A stretch of DNA of 64,000 nt, from positions 59,033,369 to 59,097,368 of the forward strand of contig OX442314.1 of NCBI GenBank assembly GCA_949358305.1. The letters are read 5' to 3'. This document shows positions 34,901 through 49,900 of this stretch, piece after piece. The position numbers and the translations under genes are program-made. Origin of the DNA: Strigamia acuminata (taxonomy: Eukaryota > Arthropoda > Chilopoda > Geophilomorpha > Linotaeniidae). The notes under the pieces are model-generated. The model worked only from the letters and a program-made list of their open reading frames with translations. It searched no databases and was not told the origin of the DNA. Numbering within the stretch: position 1 is the stretch's first letter; each line of letters starts with the position of its first letter.

Positions 34901-37900
34901 TGATCAAATCCCCGATGTGTGTGTATCGCAAGCATACCAATTAGCTGACATCCTTCCGTCTTTATGCTGGGATTTATTAGCTCGAACGTTGGGTCACGGC
35001 ACTCGCAGTCGGCTTTATTTTCCTCCGGCGGTGCTACTGGGTGTTGCACGCATATCAGATTTTTGTTGACGTCGCAGAACTTGTTACATTCATCTGTTGG
35101 TTAAAGAAACATGAAACTGCACATGTGCATACGAATTCATTCCCCTTACCTTGACAATGTATCCCGAAGTAACCTGCGTCACAAGTGCAAACGGCTGCGC
35201 CGGTACTGTCGGAACACTTGCCGTTGCCGTTGCATGTGGTGGGTTGGCAGAGGCCTAGAGCTAAACAATCAAAGAGTGTGCACGTGCAACAATATTTAGC
35301 ATTTGATCAAATCCCCGATGTGTGTGTATCGCAAGCATACCAATTAGCTGACATCCTTCCGTCTTTATGCTGGGATTTATTAGCTCGAACGTTGGGTCAC
35401 GGCACTCGCAGTCGGCTTTATTTTCCTCCGGTGGTGCTACTGGGTGTTGCACGCATATCAGATTTTTGTTGACGTCGCAGAACTTGTTACATTCATCTGT
35501 TGGTTAAAAAAACATGAAACTGCACATGTGCATACGAAATCATTCCCCTTACCTCGACAATGTATCCCGAAGTAACCTGCGTCACAAGTGCAAACGGCTG
35601 CGCCGATACTGTCGGAACACTTGCCGTTGCCGCTGCATGTGGTGGGTTGGCAGAGGCCTAAAGCTAAACAATCAAAGAGTGTGCACATGCAACAATATTT
35701 AGCATTTGATCAAATCCCCGATGTGTGTGTATCGCAAGCATACCAATTGGCTGACATCCTTCCGACGTGTTGCTGGGATTGTATGGCTCAAAGGTTGAGT
35801 AGTCACTGCATTTGCAAATAGCTTTATTTTCTTCCGGCTGTGCTACTGTGTCTTTCTCGCATTTCAGATTTTTGGTGACGTCGCACAAATCCCTGCATTC
35901 ATCTATCAATCCACCACATATTAAACTGCAGATGTGCATGCAAAATCATTCCCCTTACCTTGACAATGAGTCCCGAAGTAATCTACGTCACAAGTGCAAA
36001 CTGCTGCACTGCTACTGTCGTTACACTTGCCATTGGCGCCGCATGTGGTGGTTTGGCAGAGGCCTAGAGCAAAACAATCAAAGAGTGTGCACGTGCAACA
36101 AAATTTAGCATTTGAACAAATCCCCGATGTTTGTGTATCGCAAGCATACCAATTGGCTGACATCCTTCCGACGTGTTGCTGGGATTGTATGGCTCAAAGG
36201 TTGAGTAGTCACTGCATTTGCAAATAGCTTTATTTTCTTCCGGCTGTGCTACTGTGTCTTTCTCGCATATCAGATTTTTGGTGACGTCGCACAAATCCCT
36301 GCATTCATCTATCAATCCACCACATATTAAACTGCAGATGTGCATGCAAAATCATTCCCCTTACCTTGACAATGTGTCCCGAAGTAATCTACGTCACAAG
36401 TGCAAACTGCTGCGCCGCTACTGTCGTTACACTTGCCATTGGCGCCGCATGTGGTGGTTTGGCAGAGGCCTAGAGCAAAACAATCAAAGAGTGTGCACGT
36501 GCAACAAAATTTAGCATTTGAACAAATCCCCGATGTTTGTGTATCGCAAGCATACCAATTGGCTGACATCCTTCCGACGTGTTGCTGGGATTGTATGGCT
36601 CAAAGGTTGAGTAGTCACTGCATTTGCAAATAGCTTTATTTTCTTCCGGCTGTGCTACTGTGTCTTTCTCGCATTTCAGATTTTTGGTGACGTCGCACAA
36701 ATCCCTGCATTCATCTATCAATCCACCACATATTAAACTGCAGATGTGCATGCAAAATCATTCCCCTTACCTTGACAATGAGTCCCGAAGTAATCTACGT
36801 CACAAGTGCAAACTGCTGCGCCGCTACTGTCGTTACACTTGCCATTGGCGCCGCATGTGGTGGTTTGGCAGAAGCCTAGAGCAAAACAATCAAAGAGTGT
36901 GCACGTGCAACAAAATTTAGCATTTGAACAAATCCCCGATGTTTGTGTATCGTAAGCATACCAATTGGCTGACATCCTTCCGACGTGTTGCTGGGATTGT
37001 ATGGCTCAAAGGTTGAGTAGTCACTGCATTTGCAAATAGCTTTATTTTCTTCCGGCTGTGCTACTGTGTCTTTCTCGCATTTCAGATTTTTGGTGACGTC
37101 GCACAAATCCCTGCATTCATCTATCAATCCACCACATATTAAACTGCAGATGTGCATGCAAAATCATTCCCCTTACCTTGACAATGAGTCCCGAAGTAAT
37201 CTACGTCACAAGTGCAAACTGCTGCGCTGCTACTGTCGTTACACTTGCCATTGGCGCCACATGTGGTGGTTTGGCAGAGGCCTAGAGCAAAACAATCAAA
37301 GAGTGTGCACGTGCAACAAAATTTAGCATTTGAACAAATCCCCGATGTTTGTGTATCGCAAGCATACCAATTGGCTGACATCCTTCCGACGTGTTGCTGG
37401 GATTGTATGGCTCAAAGGTTGAGTAGTCACTGCATTTGCAAATAGCTTTATTTTCTTCCGGCTGTGCTACTGTGTCTTTCTCGCATATCAGATTTTTGGT
37501 GACGTCGCACAAATCCCTGCATTCATCTATCAATCCACCACATATTAAACTGCAGATGTGCATGCAAAATCATTCCCCTTACCTTGACAATGAGTCCCGA
37601 AGTAATCTACGTCACAAGTGCAAACTGCTGCGCCGCTACTGTCGTTACACTTGCCATTGGCGCCGCATGTGGTGGTTTGGCAGAGGCCTAGAGCAAAACA
37701 ATCAAAGAGTGTGCACGTGGAACAAAATTTAGCATTTGAACAAATCCCCGATGTTTGTGTATCGCAAGCATACCAATTGGCTGACATCCTTCCGACGTGT
37801 TGCTGGGATTGTATGGCTCAAAGGTTGAGTAGTCACTGCATTTGCAAATAGCTTTATTTTCTTCCGGCTGTGCTACTGTGTCTTTCTCGCATTTCAGATT

Positions 37901-40900
37901 TTTGGTGACGTCGCACAAATCCCTGCATTCATCTATCAATCCACCACATATTAAACTGCAGATGTGCATGCAAAATCATTCCCCTTACCTTGACAATGTG
38001 TCCCGAAGTAATCTACGTCACAAGTGCAAACTGCTGCGCCGCTACTGTCGTTACACTTGCCATTGGTGCCGCATGTGGTGGTTTGGCAGATGCCTAGAGC
38101 AAAACAATCAAAGAGTGTGCACGTGCAACAAAATTTAGCATTTGAACAAATCCCCGATGTTTGTGTATCGCAAGCATACCAATTGGCTGACATCCTTCCG
38201 ACGTGTTGTTGGGATTGTATGGCTCAAAGGTTGAGTAGTCACTGCATTTGCAAATAGCTTTATTTTCTTCCGGCTGTGCTACTGTGTCTTTCTCGCATTT
38301 CAGATTTTTGGTGACGTCGCACAAATCCCTGCATTCATCTATCAATCCACCACATATTAAACTGCAGATGTGCATGCAAAATCATTCCCCTTACCTTGAC
38401 AATGTGTCCCGAAGTAATCTACGTCACAAGTGCAAACTGCTGCGCCGCTACTGTCGTTACACTTGCCATTGGCGCCGCATGTGGTGGTTTGGCAGATGCC
38501 TAGAGCAAAACAATCAAAGAGTGTGCACGTGCAACAAAATTTAGCATTTGAACAAATCCCCGATGTTTGTGTATCGCAAGCATACCAATTGGCTGACATC
38601 CTTCCGACGTGTTGCTGGGATTGTATGGCTCAAAGGTTGAGTAGTCACTGCATTTGCAAATAGCTTTATTTTCTTCCGGCTGTGCTACTGTGTCTTTCTC
38701 GCATTTCAGATTTTTGGTGACGTCGCACAAATCCCTGCATTCATCTATCAATCCACCACATATTAAACTGCAGATGTGCATGCAAAATCATTCCCCTTAC
38801 CTTGACAATGTGTCCCGAAGTAATCTACGTCACAAGTGCAAACTGCTGCGCCGCTACTGTCGTTACACTTGCCATTGGCGCCGCATGTGGTGGTTTGGCA
38901 GATGCCTAGAGCAAAACAATCAAAGAGTGTGCACGTGCAACAAAATTTAGCATTTGAACAAATCCCCGATGTTTGTGTATCGCAAGCATACCAATTGGCT
39001 GACATCCTTCCGACGTGTTGTTGGGATTGTATGGCTCAAAGGTTGAGTAGTCACTGCATTTGCAAATAGCTTTATTTTCTTCCGGCTGTGCTACTGTGTC
39101 TTTCTCGCATTTCAGATTTTTGGTGACGTCGCACAAATACCTGCATTCATCTATCAATCCACCACATTAAACTGCAGATGTGCATGCAAAATCATTCCCC
39201 TTACCTTGACAATGAGTCCCGAAGTAATCTACGTCACAAGTGCAAACTGCTGCGCCGCTACTGTCGTTACACTTGCCATTGGCGCCGCATGTGGTGGTTT
39301 GGCAGAGGCCTAGAGCAAAACAATCAAAGAGTGTGCACGTGGAACAAAATTTAGCATTTGAACAAATCCCCGATGTTTGTGTATCGCAAGCATACCAATT
39401 GGCTGACATCCTTCCGACGTGTTGCTGGGATTGTATGGCTCAAAGGTTGAGTAGTCACTGCATTTGCAAATAGCTTTATTTTCTTCCGGCTGTGCTACTG
39501 TGTCTTTCTCGCATTTTAGATTTTTGGTGACGTCGCACAAATCCCTGCATTCATCTATCAATCCACCACATATTAAACTGCAGATGTGCATGCAAAATCA
39601 TTCCCCTTACCTTGACAATGTGTCCCGAAGTAATCTACGTCACAAGTGCAAACTGCTGCGCCGCTACTGTCGTTACACTTGCCATTGGCGCCGCATGTGG
39701 TGGTTTGGCAGAGGCCTAGAGCAAAACAATCAAAGAGTGTGCACGTGCAACAAAATTTAGCATTTGAACAAATCCCCGATGTTTGTGTATCGCAAGCATA
39801 CCAATTGGCTGACATCCTTCCGACGTGTTGCTGGGATTGTATGGCTCAAAGGTTGAGTAGTCACTGCATTTGCAAATAGCTTTATTTTCTTCCGGCTGTG
39901 CTACTGTGTCTTTCTCGCATTTCAGATTTTTGGTGACGTCGCACAAATACCTGCATTCATCTATCAATCCACCACATATTAAACTGCAGATGTGCATGCA
40001 AAATCATTCCCCTTACCTTGACAATGTGTCCCGAAGTAATCTACGTCACAAGTGCAAACTGCTGCGCCGCTACTGTCGTTACACTTGCCATTGGCGCCGC
40101 ATGTGGTGGTTTGGCAGAGGCCTAGAGCAAAACAATCAAAGAGTGTGCACGTGCAACAAAATTTAGCATTTGAACAAATCCCCGATGTTTGTGTATCGCA
40201 AGCATACCAATTGGCTGACATCCTTCCGACGTGTTGCTGGGATTGTATGGCTCAAAGGTTGAGTAGTCACTGCATTTGCAAATAGCTTTATTTTCTTCCG
40301 GCTGTGCTACTGTGTCTTTCTCGCATTTCAGATTTTTGGTGACGTCGCACAAATCCCTGCATTCATCTATCAATCCACCACATATTAAACTGCAGATGTG
40401 CATGCAAAATCATTCCCCTTACCTTGACAATGAGTCCCGAAGTAATCTACGTCACAAGTGCAAACTGCTGCGCCGCTACTGTCGTTACACTTGCCATTGG
40501 CGCCGCATGTGGTGGTTTGGCAGAGGCCTAGAGCAAAACAATCAAAGAGTGTGCACGTGCAACAAAATTTAGCATTTGAACAAATCCCCGATGTTTGTGT
40601 ATCGCAAGCATACCAATTGGCTGACATCCTTCCGACGTGTTGCTGGGATTGTATGGCTCAAAGGTTGAGTAGTCACTGCATTTGCAAATAGCTTTATTTT
40701 CTTCCGGCTGTGCTACTGTGTCTTTCTCGCATTTCAGATTTTTGGTGATGTCGCACAAATCCCTGCATTCATCTATCAATCCACCACATATTAAACTGCA
40801 GATGTGCATGCAAAATCATTCCCCTTACCTTGACAATGAGTCCCGAAGTAATCTACGTCACAAGTGCAAACTGCTGCGCCGCTACTGTCGTTACACTTGC

Positions 40901-43900
40901 CATTGGCGCCGCATGTGGTGGTTTGGCAAAGGCCTAGAGCAAAACAATCAAAGAGTGTGCACGTGCAACCAAATTTAGCATTTGAACAAATCCTCGATGT
41001 TTGTGTATCGCAAGCATACCAATTGGCTGACATCCTTCCGACGTGTTGCTGGGATTGTATGGCTCAAAGGTTGAGTAGTCACTGCATTTGCAAATAGCTT
41101 TATTTTCTTCCGGCTGTGCTACTGTGTCTTTCTCGCATTTCAGATTTTTGGTGACGTCGCACAAATACCTGCATTCATCTATCAATCCACCACATATTAA
41201 ACTGCAGATGTGCATGCAAAATCATTCCCCTTACCTTGACAATGAGTCCCGAAGTAATCTACGTCACAAGTGCAAACTGCTGCGCCGCTACTGTCGTTAC
41301 ACTTGCCATTGGCGCCGCATGTGGTGGTTTGGCAGAGGCCTAGAGCAAAACAATCAAAGAGTGTGCACGTGGAACAAAATTTAGCATTTGAACAAATCCC
41401 CGATGTTTGTGTATCGCAAGCATACCAATTGGCTGACATCCTTCCGACGTGTTGCTGGGATTGTATGGCTCAAAGGTTGAGTAGTCACTGCATTTGCAAA
41501 TAGCTTTATTTTCTTCCGGCTGTGCTACTGTGTCTTTCTCGCATTTCAGATTTTTGGTGACGTCGCACAAATCCCTGCATTCATCTATCAATCCACCACA
41601 TATTAAACTGCAGATGTGCATGCAAAATCATTCCCCTTACCTTGACAATGTGTCCCGAAGTAATCTACGTCACAAGTGCAAACTGCTGCGCCGCTACTGT
41701 CGTTACACTTGCCATTGGCGCCGCATGTGGTGGTTTGGCAGAGGCCTAGAGCAAAACAATCAAAGAGTGTGCACGTGCAACAAAATTTAGCATTTGAACA
41801 AATCCCCGATGTTTGTGTATCGCAAGCATACCAATTGGCTGACATCCTTCCGACGTGTTGCTGGGATTGTATGGCTCAAAGGTTGAGTAGTCACTGCATT
41901 TGCAAATAGCTTTATTTTCTTCCGGCTGTGCTACTGTGTCTTTCTCGCATTTCAGATTTTTGGTGACGTCGCACAAATACCTGCATTCATCTATCAATCC
42001 ACCACATATTAAACTGCAGATGTGCATGCAAAATCATTCCCCTTACCTTGACAATGAGTCCCGAAGTAATCTACGTCACAAGTGCAAACTGCTGCGCCGC
42101 TACTGTCGTTACACTTGCCATTGGCGCCGCATGTGGTGGTTTGGCAGAGGCCTAGAGCAAAACAATCAAAGAGTGTGCACGTGGAACAAAATTTAGCATT
42201 TGAACAAATCCCCGATGTTTGTGTATCGCAAGCATACCAATTGGCTGACATCCTTCCGACGTGTTGCTGGGATTGTATGGCTCAAAGGTTGAGTAGTCAC
42301 TGCATTTGCAAATAGCTTTATTTTTTTCCGGCTGTGCTACTGTGTCTTTCTCGCATTTCAGATTTTTGGTGACGTCGCACAAATCCCTGCATTCATCTAT
42401 CAATCCACCACATATTAAACTGCAGATGTGCATGCAAAATCATTCCCCTTACCTTGACAATGTGTCCCGAAGTAATCTACGTCACAAGTGCAAACTGCTG
42501 CGCCGCTACTGTCGTTACACTTGCCATTGGCGCCGCATGTGGTGGTTTGGCAGAGGCCTAGAGCAAAACAATCAAAGAGTGTGCACGTGCAACAAAATTT
42601 AGCATTTGAACAAATCCCCGATGTTTGTGTATCGCAAGCATACCAATTGGCTGACATCCTTCCGACGTGTTGCTGGGATTGTATGGCTCAAAGGTTGAGT
42701 AGTCACTGCATTTGCAAATAGCTTTATTTTCTTCCGGCTGTGCTACTGTGTCTTTCTCGCATTTCAGATTTTTGGTGACGCCGCACAAATCCCTGCATTC
42801 ATCTATCAATCCACCACATATTAAACTGCAGATGTGCATGCAAAATCATTCCCCTTACCTTGACAATGAGTCCCGAAGTAATCTACGTCACAAGTGCAAA
42901 CTGCTGCGCCGCTACTGTCGTTACACTTGCCATTGGCGCCGCATGTGGTGGTTTGGCAGAGGCCTAGAGCAAAACAATCAAAGAGTGTGCACGTGCAACA
43001 AAATTTAGCATTTGAACAAATCCCCGATGTTTGTGTATCGCAAGCATACCAATTGGCTGACATCCTTCCGACGTGTTGCTGGGATTGTATGGCTCAAAGG
43101 TTGAGTAGTCACTGCATTTGCAAATAGCTTTATTTTCTTCCGGCTGTGCTACTGTGTCTTTCTCGCATTTCAGATTTTTGGTGACGTCGCACAAATCCCT
43201 GCATTCATCTATCAATCCACCACATATTAAACTGCAGATGTGCATGCAAAATCATTCCCCTTACCTTGACAATGAGTCCCGAAGTAATCTACGTCACAAG
43301 TGCAAACTGCTGCGCCGCTACTGTCGTTACACTTGCCATTGGCGCCGCATGTGGTGGTTTGGCAAAGGCCTAGAGCAAAACAATCAAAGAGTGTGCACGT
43401 GCAACCAAATTTAGCATTTGAACAAATCCTCGATGTTTGTGTATCGCAAGCATACCAATTGGCTGACATCCTTCCGACGTGTTGCTGGGATTGTATGGCT
43501 CAAAGGTTGAGTAGTCACTGCATTTGCAAATAGCTTTATTTTTTTCCGGCTGTGCTACTGTGTCTTTCTCGCATTTCAGATTTTTGGTGACGTCGCACAA
43601 ATCCCTGCATTCATCTATCAATCCACCACATATTAAACTGCAGATGTGCATGCAAAATCATTCCCCTTACCTTGACAATGAGTCCCGAAGTAATCTACGT
43701 CACAAGTGCAAACTGCTGCGCCGCTACTGTCGTTACACTTGCCATTGGCGCCGCATGTGGTGGTTTGGCAGAGGCCTAGAGCAAAACAATCAAAGAGTGT
43801 GCACGTGCAACAAAATTTAGCATTTGAACAAATCCCCGATGTTTGTGTATCGCAAGCATACCAATTGGCTGACATCCTTCCGACGTGTTGCTGGGATTGT

Positions 43901-46900
43901 ATGGCTCAAAGGTTGAGTAGTCACTGCATTTGCAAATAGCTTTATTTTCTTCCGGCTGTGCTACTGTGTCTTTCTCGCATTTCAGATTTTTGGTGACGTC
44001 GCACAAATCCCTGCATTCATCTATCAATCCACCACATATTAAACTGCAGATGTGCATGCAAAATCATTCCCCTTACCTTGACAATGAGTCCCGAAGTAAT
44101 CTACGTCACAAGTGCAAACTGCTGCGCCGCTACTGTCGTTACACTTGCCTTTGGCGCCGCATGTGGTGGTTTGGCAGAGGCCTAGAGCAAAACAATCAAA
44201 GAGTGTGCACGTGCAACCAAATTTAGCATTTGAACAAATCCTCGATGTTTGTGTATCGCAAGCATACCAATTGGCTGACATCCTTCCGACGTGTTGCTGG
44301 GATTGTATGGCTCAAAGGTTGAGTAGTCACTGCATTTGCAAATAGCTTTATTTTCTTCCGGCTGTGCTACTGTGTCTTTCTCGCATTTCAGATTTTTGGT
44401 GACGTCGCACAAATCCCTGCATTCATCTATCAATCCACCACATATTAAACTGCAGATGTGCATGCAAAATCATTCCCTTTACTTTGACAATGAGTCCCGA
44501 AGTAATCTACGTCACAAGTGCAAACTGCTGCGCCGCTACTGTCGTTACACTTGCCATTGGCGCCGCATGTGGTGGTTTGGCAGAGGCCTAGAGCAAAACA
44601 ATCAAAGAGTGTGCACGTGCAACAAAATTTAGCATTTGAACAAATCCCCGATGTTTGTGTATCGCAAGCATACCAATGGCTGACATCCTTCCGACGTGTT
44701 GCTGGGATTGTATGGCTCAAAGGTTGAGTAGTCACTGCATTTGCAAATAGCCTTATTTTCTTCCGGCTGTGCTACTGTGTCTTTCTCGCATTTCAGATTT
44801 TTGGTGACGTCGCACAAATCTCTGCATTCATCTATCAATCCACCACATATTAAACTGCAGATGTGCATGCAAAATCATTCCCCTTACCTTGACAATGAGT
44901 CCCGAAGTAATCTACGTCACAAGTGCAAACTGCTGCGCCGCTACTGTCGTCACACTTGCCATTGGCGCCGCATGTGGTGGTTTGGCAGAGGCCTAGAGCA
45001 AAACAATCAAAGAGTGTGCACGTGCAACAAAATTTAGCATTTGAACAAATCCCCGATGTTTGTGTATCGCAAGCATACCAATTGGCTGACATCCTTCCGA
45101 CGTGTTGCTGGGATTGTATGGCTCAAAGGTTGAGTAGTCACTGCATTTGCAAATAGCTTTATTTTCTTCCGGCTGTGCTACTGTGTCTTTCTCGCATTTC
45201 AGATTTTTGGTGACGTCGCACAAATCCCTGCATTCATCTATCAATCCACCACATATTAAACTGCAGATGTGCATGCAAAATCATTCCCTTTACCTTGACA
45301 ATGAGTCCCGAAGTAATCTACGTCACAAGTGCAAACTGCTGCGCCGCTACTGTCGTTACACTTGCCTTTGGCGCCGCATGTGGTGGTTTGGCAGAGGCCT
45401 AGAGCAAAACAATCAAAGAGTGTGCACGTGCAACAAAATTTAGCATTTGAACAAATCCTCGATGTTTGTGTATCGCAAGCATACCAATTGGCTGACATCC
45501 TTCCGACGTGTTGCTGGGATTGTATGGCTCAAAGGTTGAGTAGTCACTGCATTTGCAAATAGCTTTATTTTCTTCCGGCTGTGCTACTGTGTCTTTCTCG
45601 CATTTCAGATTTTTGGTGACGTCGCACAAATCCCTGCATTCATCTATCAATCCACCACATATTAAACTGCAGATGTGCATGCAAAATCATTCCCCTTACC
45701 TTGACAATGAGTCCCGAAGTAATCTACGTCACAAGTGCAAACTGCTGCGCCGCTACTGTCGTTACACTTGCCATTGGCGCCGCATGTGGTGGTTTGGCAG
45801 AGGCCTAGAGCAAAACAATCAAAGAGTGTGCACGTGCAACAAAATTTAGCATTTGAACAAATCCCCGATGTTTGTGTATCGCAAGCATACCAATTGGCTG
45901 ACATCCTTCCGACGTGTTGCTGGGATTGTATGGCTCAAAGGTTGAGTAGTCACTGCATTTGCAAATAGCTTTATTTTCTTCCGGCTGTGCTACTGTGTCT
46001 TTCTCGCATTTCAGATTTTTGGTGACGTCGCACAAATCCCTGCATTCATCTATCAATCCACCACATATTAAACTGCAGATGTGCATGCAAAATCATTCCC
46101 CTTACCTTGACAATGAGTCCCGAAGTAATCTACGTCACAAGTGCAAACTGCTGCGCCGCTACTGTCGTTACACTTGCCATTGGCGCCGCATGTGGTGGTT
46201 TGGCAAAGGCCTAGAGCAAAACAATCAAAGAGTGTGCACGTGCAACCAAATTTAGCATTTGAACAAATCCTCGATGTTTGTGTATCGCAAGCATACCAAT
46301 TGGCTGACATCCTTCCGACGTGTTGCTGGGATTGTATGGCTCAAAGGTTGAGTAGTCACTGCATTTGCAAATAGCTTTATTTTCTTCCGGCTGTGCTACT
46401 GTGTCTTTCTCGCATTTCAGATTTTTGGTGACGTCGCACAAATCCCTGCATTCATCTATCAATCCACCACATATTAAACTGCAGATGTGCATGCAAAATC
46501 ATTCCCTTTACCTTGACAATGAGTCCCGAAGTAATCTACGTCACAAGTGCAAACTGCTGCGCCGCTACTGTCGTTACACTTGCCATTGGCGCCGCATGTG
46601 GTGGTTTGGCAGAGGCCTAGAGCAAAACAATCAAAGAGTGTGCACGTGCAACAAAATTTAGCATTTGAACAAATCCCCGATGTTTGTGTATCGCAAGCAT
46701 ACCAATTGGCTGACATCCTTCCGACGTGTTGCTGGGATTGTATGGCTCAAAGGTTGAGTAGTCACTGCATTTGCAAATAGCTTTATTTTCTTCTGGCTGT
46801 GCTACTGTGTCTTTCTCGCATTTCAGATTTTTGGTGACGTCGCACAAATCCCTGCATTCATCTATCAATCCACCACATATTAAACTGCAGATGTGCATGC

Positions 46901-49900
46901 AAAATCATTCCCCTTACCTTGACAATGAGTCCCGAAGTAATCTACGTCACAAGTGCAAACTGCTGCGCCGCTACTGTCGTTACACTTGCCATTGGCGCCG
47001 CATGTGGTGGTTTGGCAAAGGCCTAGAGCAAAACAATCAAAGAGTGTGCACGTGCAACAAAATTTAGCATTTGAACAAATCCTCGATGTTTGTGTATCGC
47101 AAGCATACCAATTGGCTGACATCCTTCCGACGTGTTGCTGGGATTGTATGGCTCAAAGGTTGAGTAGTCACTGCATTTGCAAATAGCTTTATTTTCTTCC
47201 GGCTGTGCTACTGTGTCTTTCTCGCATTTCAGATTTTTGGTGACGTCGCACAAATCCCTGCATTCATCTATCAATCCACCACATATTAAACTGCAGATGT
47301 GCATGCAAAATCATTCCCTTTACCTTGACAATGAGTCCCGAAGTAATCTACGTCACAAGTGCAAACTGCTGCGCCGCTACTGTCGTTACACTTGCCATTG
47401 GCGCCGCATGTGGTGGTTTGGCAGAGGCCTAGAGCAAAACAATCAAAGAGTGTGCACGTGCAACAAAATTTAGCATTTGAACAAATCCCCGATGTTTGTG
47501 TATCGCAAGCATACCAATTGGCTGACATCCTTCCGACGTGTTGCTGGGATTGTATGGCTCAAAGGTTGAGTAGTCACTGCATTTGCAAATAGCTTTATTT
47601 TCTTCCGGCTGTGCTACTGTGTCTTTCTCGCATTTCAGATTTTTGGTGACGTCGCACAAATCTCTGCATTCATCTATCAATCCACCACATATTAAACTGC
47701 AGATGTGCATGCAAAATCATTCCCCTTACCTTGACAATGAGTCCCGAAGTAATCTACGTCACAAGTGCAAACTGCTGCGCCGCTACTGTCGTTACACTTG
47801 CCATTGGCGCCGCATGTGGTGGTTTGGCAGAGGCCTAGAGCAAAACAATCAAAGAGTGTGCACGTGCAACAAAATTTAGCATTTGAACAAATCCCCGATG
47901 TTTGTGTATCGCAAGCATACCAATTGGCTGACATCCTTCCGACGTGTTGCTGGGATTGTATGGCTCAAAGGTTGAGTAGTCACTGCATTTGCAAATAGCT
48001 TTATTTTCTTCCGGCTGTGCTACTGTGTCTTTCTCGCATTTCAGATTTTTGGTGACGTCGCACAAATCCCTGCATTCATCTATCAATCCACCACATATTA
48101 AACTGCAGATGTGCATGCAAAATCATTCCCTTTACCTTGACAATGAGTCCCGAAGTAATCTACGTCACAAGTGCAAACTGCTGCGCCGCTACTGTCGTTA
48201 CACTTGCCTTTGGCGCCGCATGTGGTGGTTTGGCAGAGGCCTAGAGCAAAACAATCAAAGAGTGTGCACGTGCAACAAAATTTAGCATTTGAACAAATCC
48301 TCGATGTTTGTGTATCGCAAGCATACCAATTGGCTGACATCCTTCCGACGTGTTGCTGGGATTGTATGGCTCAAAGGTTGAGTAGTCACTGCATTTGCAA
48401 ATAGCTTTATTTTCTTCCGGCTGTGCTACTGTGTCTTTCTCGCATTTCAGATTTTTGGTGACGTCGCACAAATCCCTGCATTCATCTATCAATCCACCAC
48501 ATATTAAACTGCAGATGTGCATGCAAAATCATTCCCCTTACCTTGACAATGAGTCCCGAAGTAATCTACGTCACAAGTGCAAACTGCTGCGCCGCTACTG
48601 TCGTTACACTTGCCTTTGGCGCCGCATGTGGTGGTTTGGCAGAGGCCTAGAGCAAAACAATCAAAGAGTGTGCACGTGGAACAAAATTTAGCATTTGAAC
48701 AAATCCCCGATGTTTGTGTATCGCAAGCATACCAATTGGCTGACATCCTTCCGACGTGTTGCTGGGATTGTATGGCTCAAAGGTTGAGTAGTCACTGCAT
48801 TTGCAAATAGCTTTATTTTCTTCCGGCTGTGCTACTGTGTCTTTCTCGCATTTCAGATTTTTGGTGACGTCGCACAAATCCCTGCATTCATCTATCAATC
48901 CACCACATATTAAACTGCAGATGTGCATGCAAAATCATTCCCTTTACCTTGACAATGAGTCCCGAAGTAATCTACGTCACAAGTGCAAACTGCTGCGCCG
49001 CTACTGTCGTTACACTTGCCTTTGGCGCCGCATGTGGTGGTTTGGCAGAGGCCTAGAGCAAAACAATCAAAGAGTGTGCACGTGCAACAAAATTTAGCAT
49101 TTGAACAAATCCCCGATGTTTGTGTATCGCAAGCATACCAATTGGCTGACATCCTTCCGACGTGTTGCTGGGATTGTATGGCTCAAAGGTTGAGTAGTCA
49201 CTGCATTTGCAAATAGCTTTATTTTCTTCCGGCTGTGCTACTGTGTCTTTCTCGCATTTCAGATTTTTGGTGACGTCGCACAAATCCCTGCATTCATCTA
49301 TCAATCCACCACATATTAAACTGCAGATGTGCATGCAAAATCATTCCCCTTACCTTGACAATGAGTCCCGAAGTAATCTACGTCACAAGTGCAAACTGCT
49401 GCGCCGCTACTGTCGTTACACTTGCCTTTGGCGCCGCATGTGGTGGTTTGGCAGAGGCCTAGAGCAAAACAATCAAAGAGTGTGCACGTGCAACAAAATT
49501 TAGCATTTGAACAAATCCTCGATGTTTGTGTATCGCAAGCATACCAATTGGCTGACATCCTTCCGACGTGTTGCTGGGATTGTATGGCTCAAAGGTTGAG
49601 TAGTCACTGCATTTGCAAATAGCTTTATTTTCTTCCGGCTGTGCTACTGTGTCTTTCTCGCATTTCAGATTTTTGGTGACGTCGCACAAATCCCTGCATT
49701 CATCTATCAATCCACCACATATTAAACTGCAGATGTGCATGCAAAATCATTCCCCTTACCTTGACAATGAGTCCCGAAGTAATCTACGTCACAAGTGCAA
49801 ACTGCTGCGCCGCTACTGTCGTTACACTTGCCTTTGGCGCCGCATGTGGTGGTTTGGCAGAGGCCTAGAGCAAAACAATCAAAGAGTGTGCACGTGCAAC

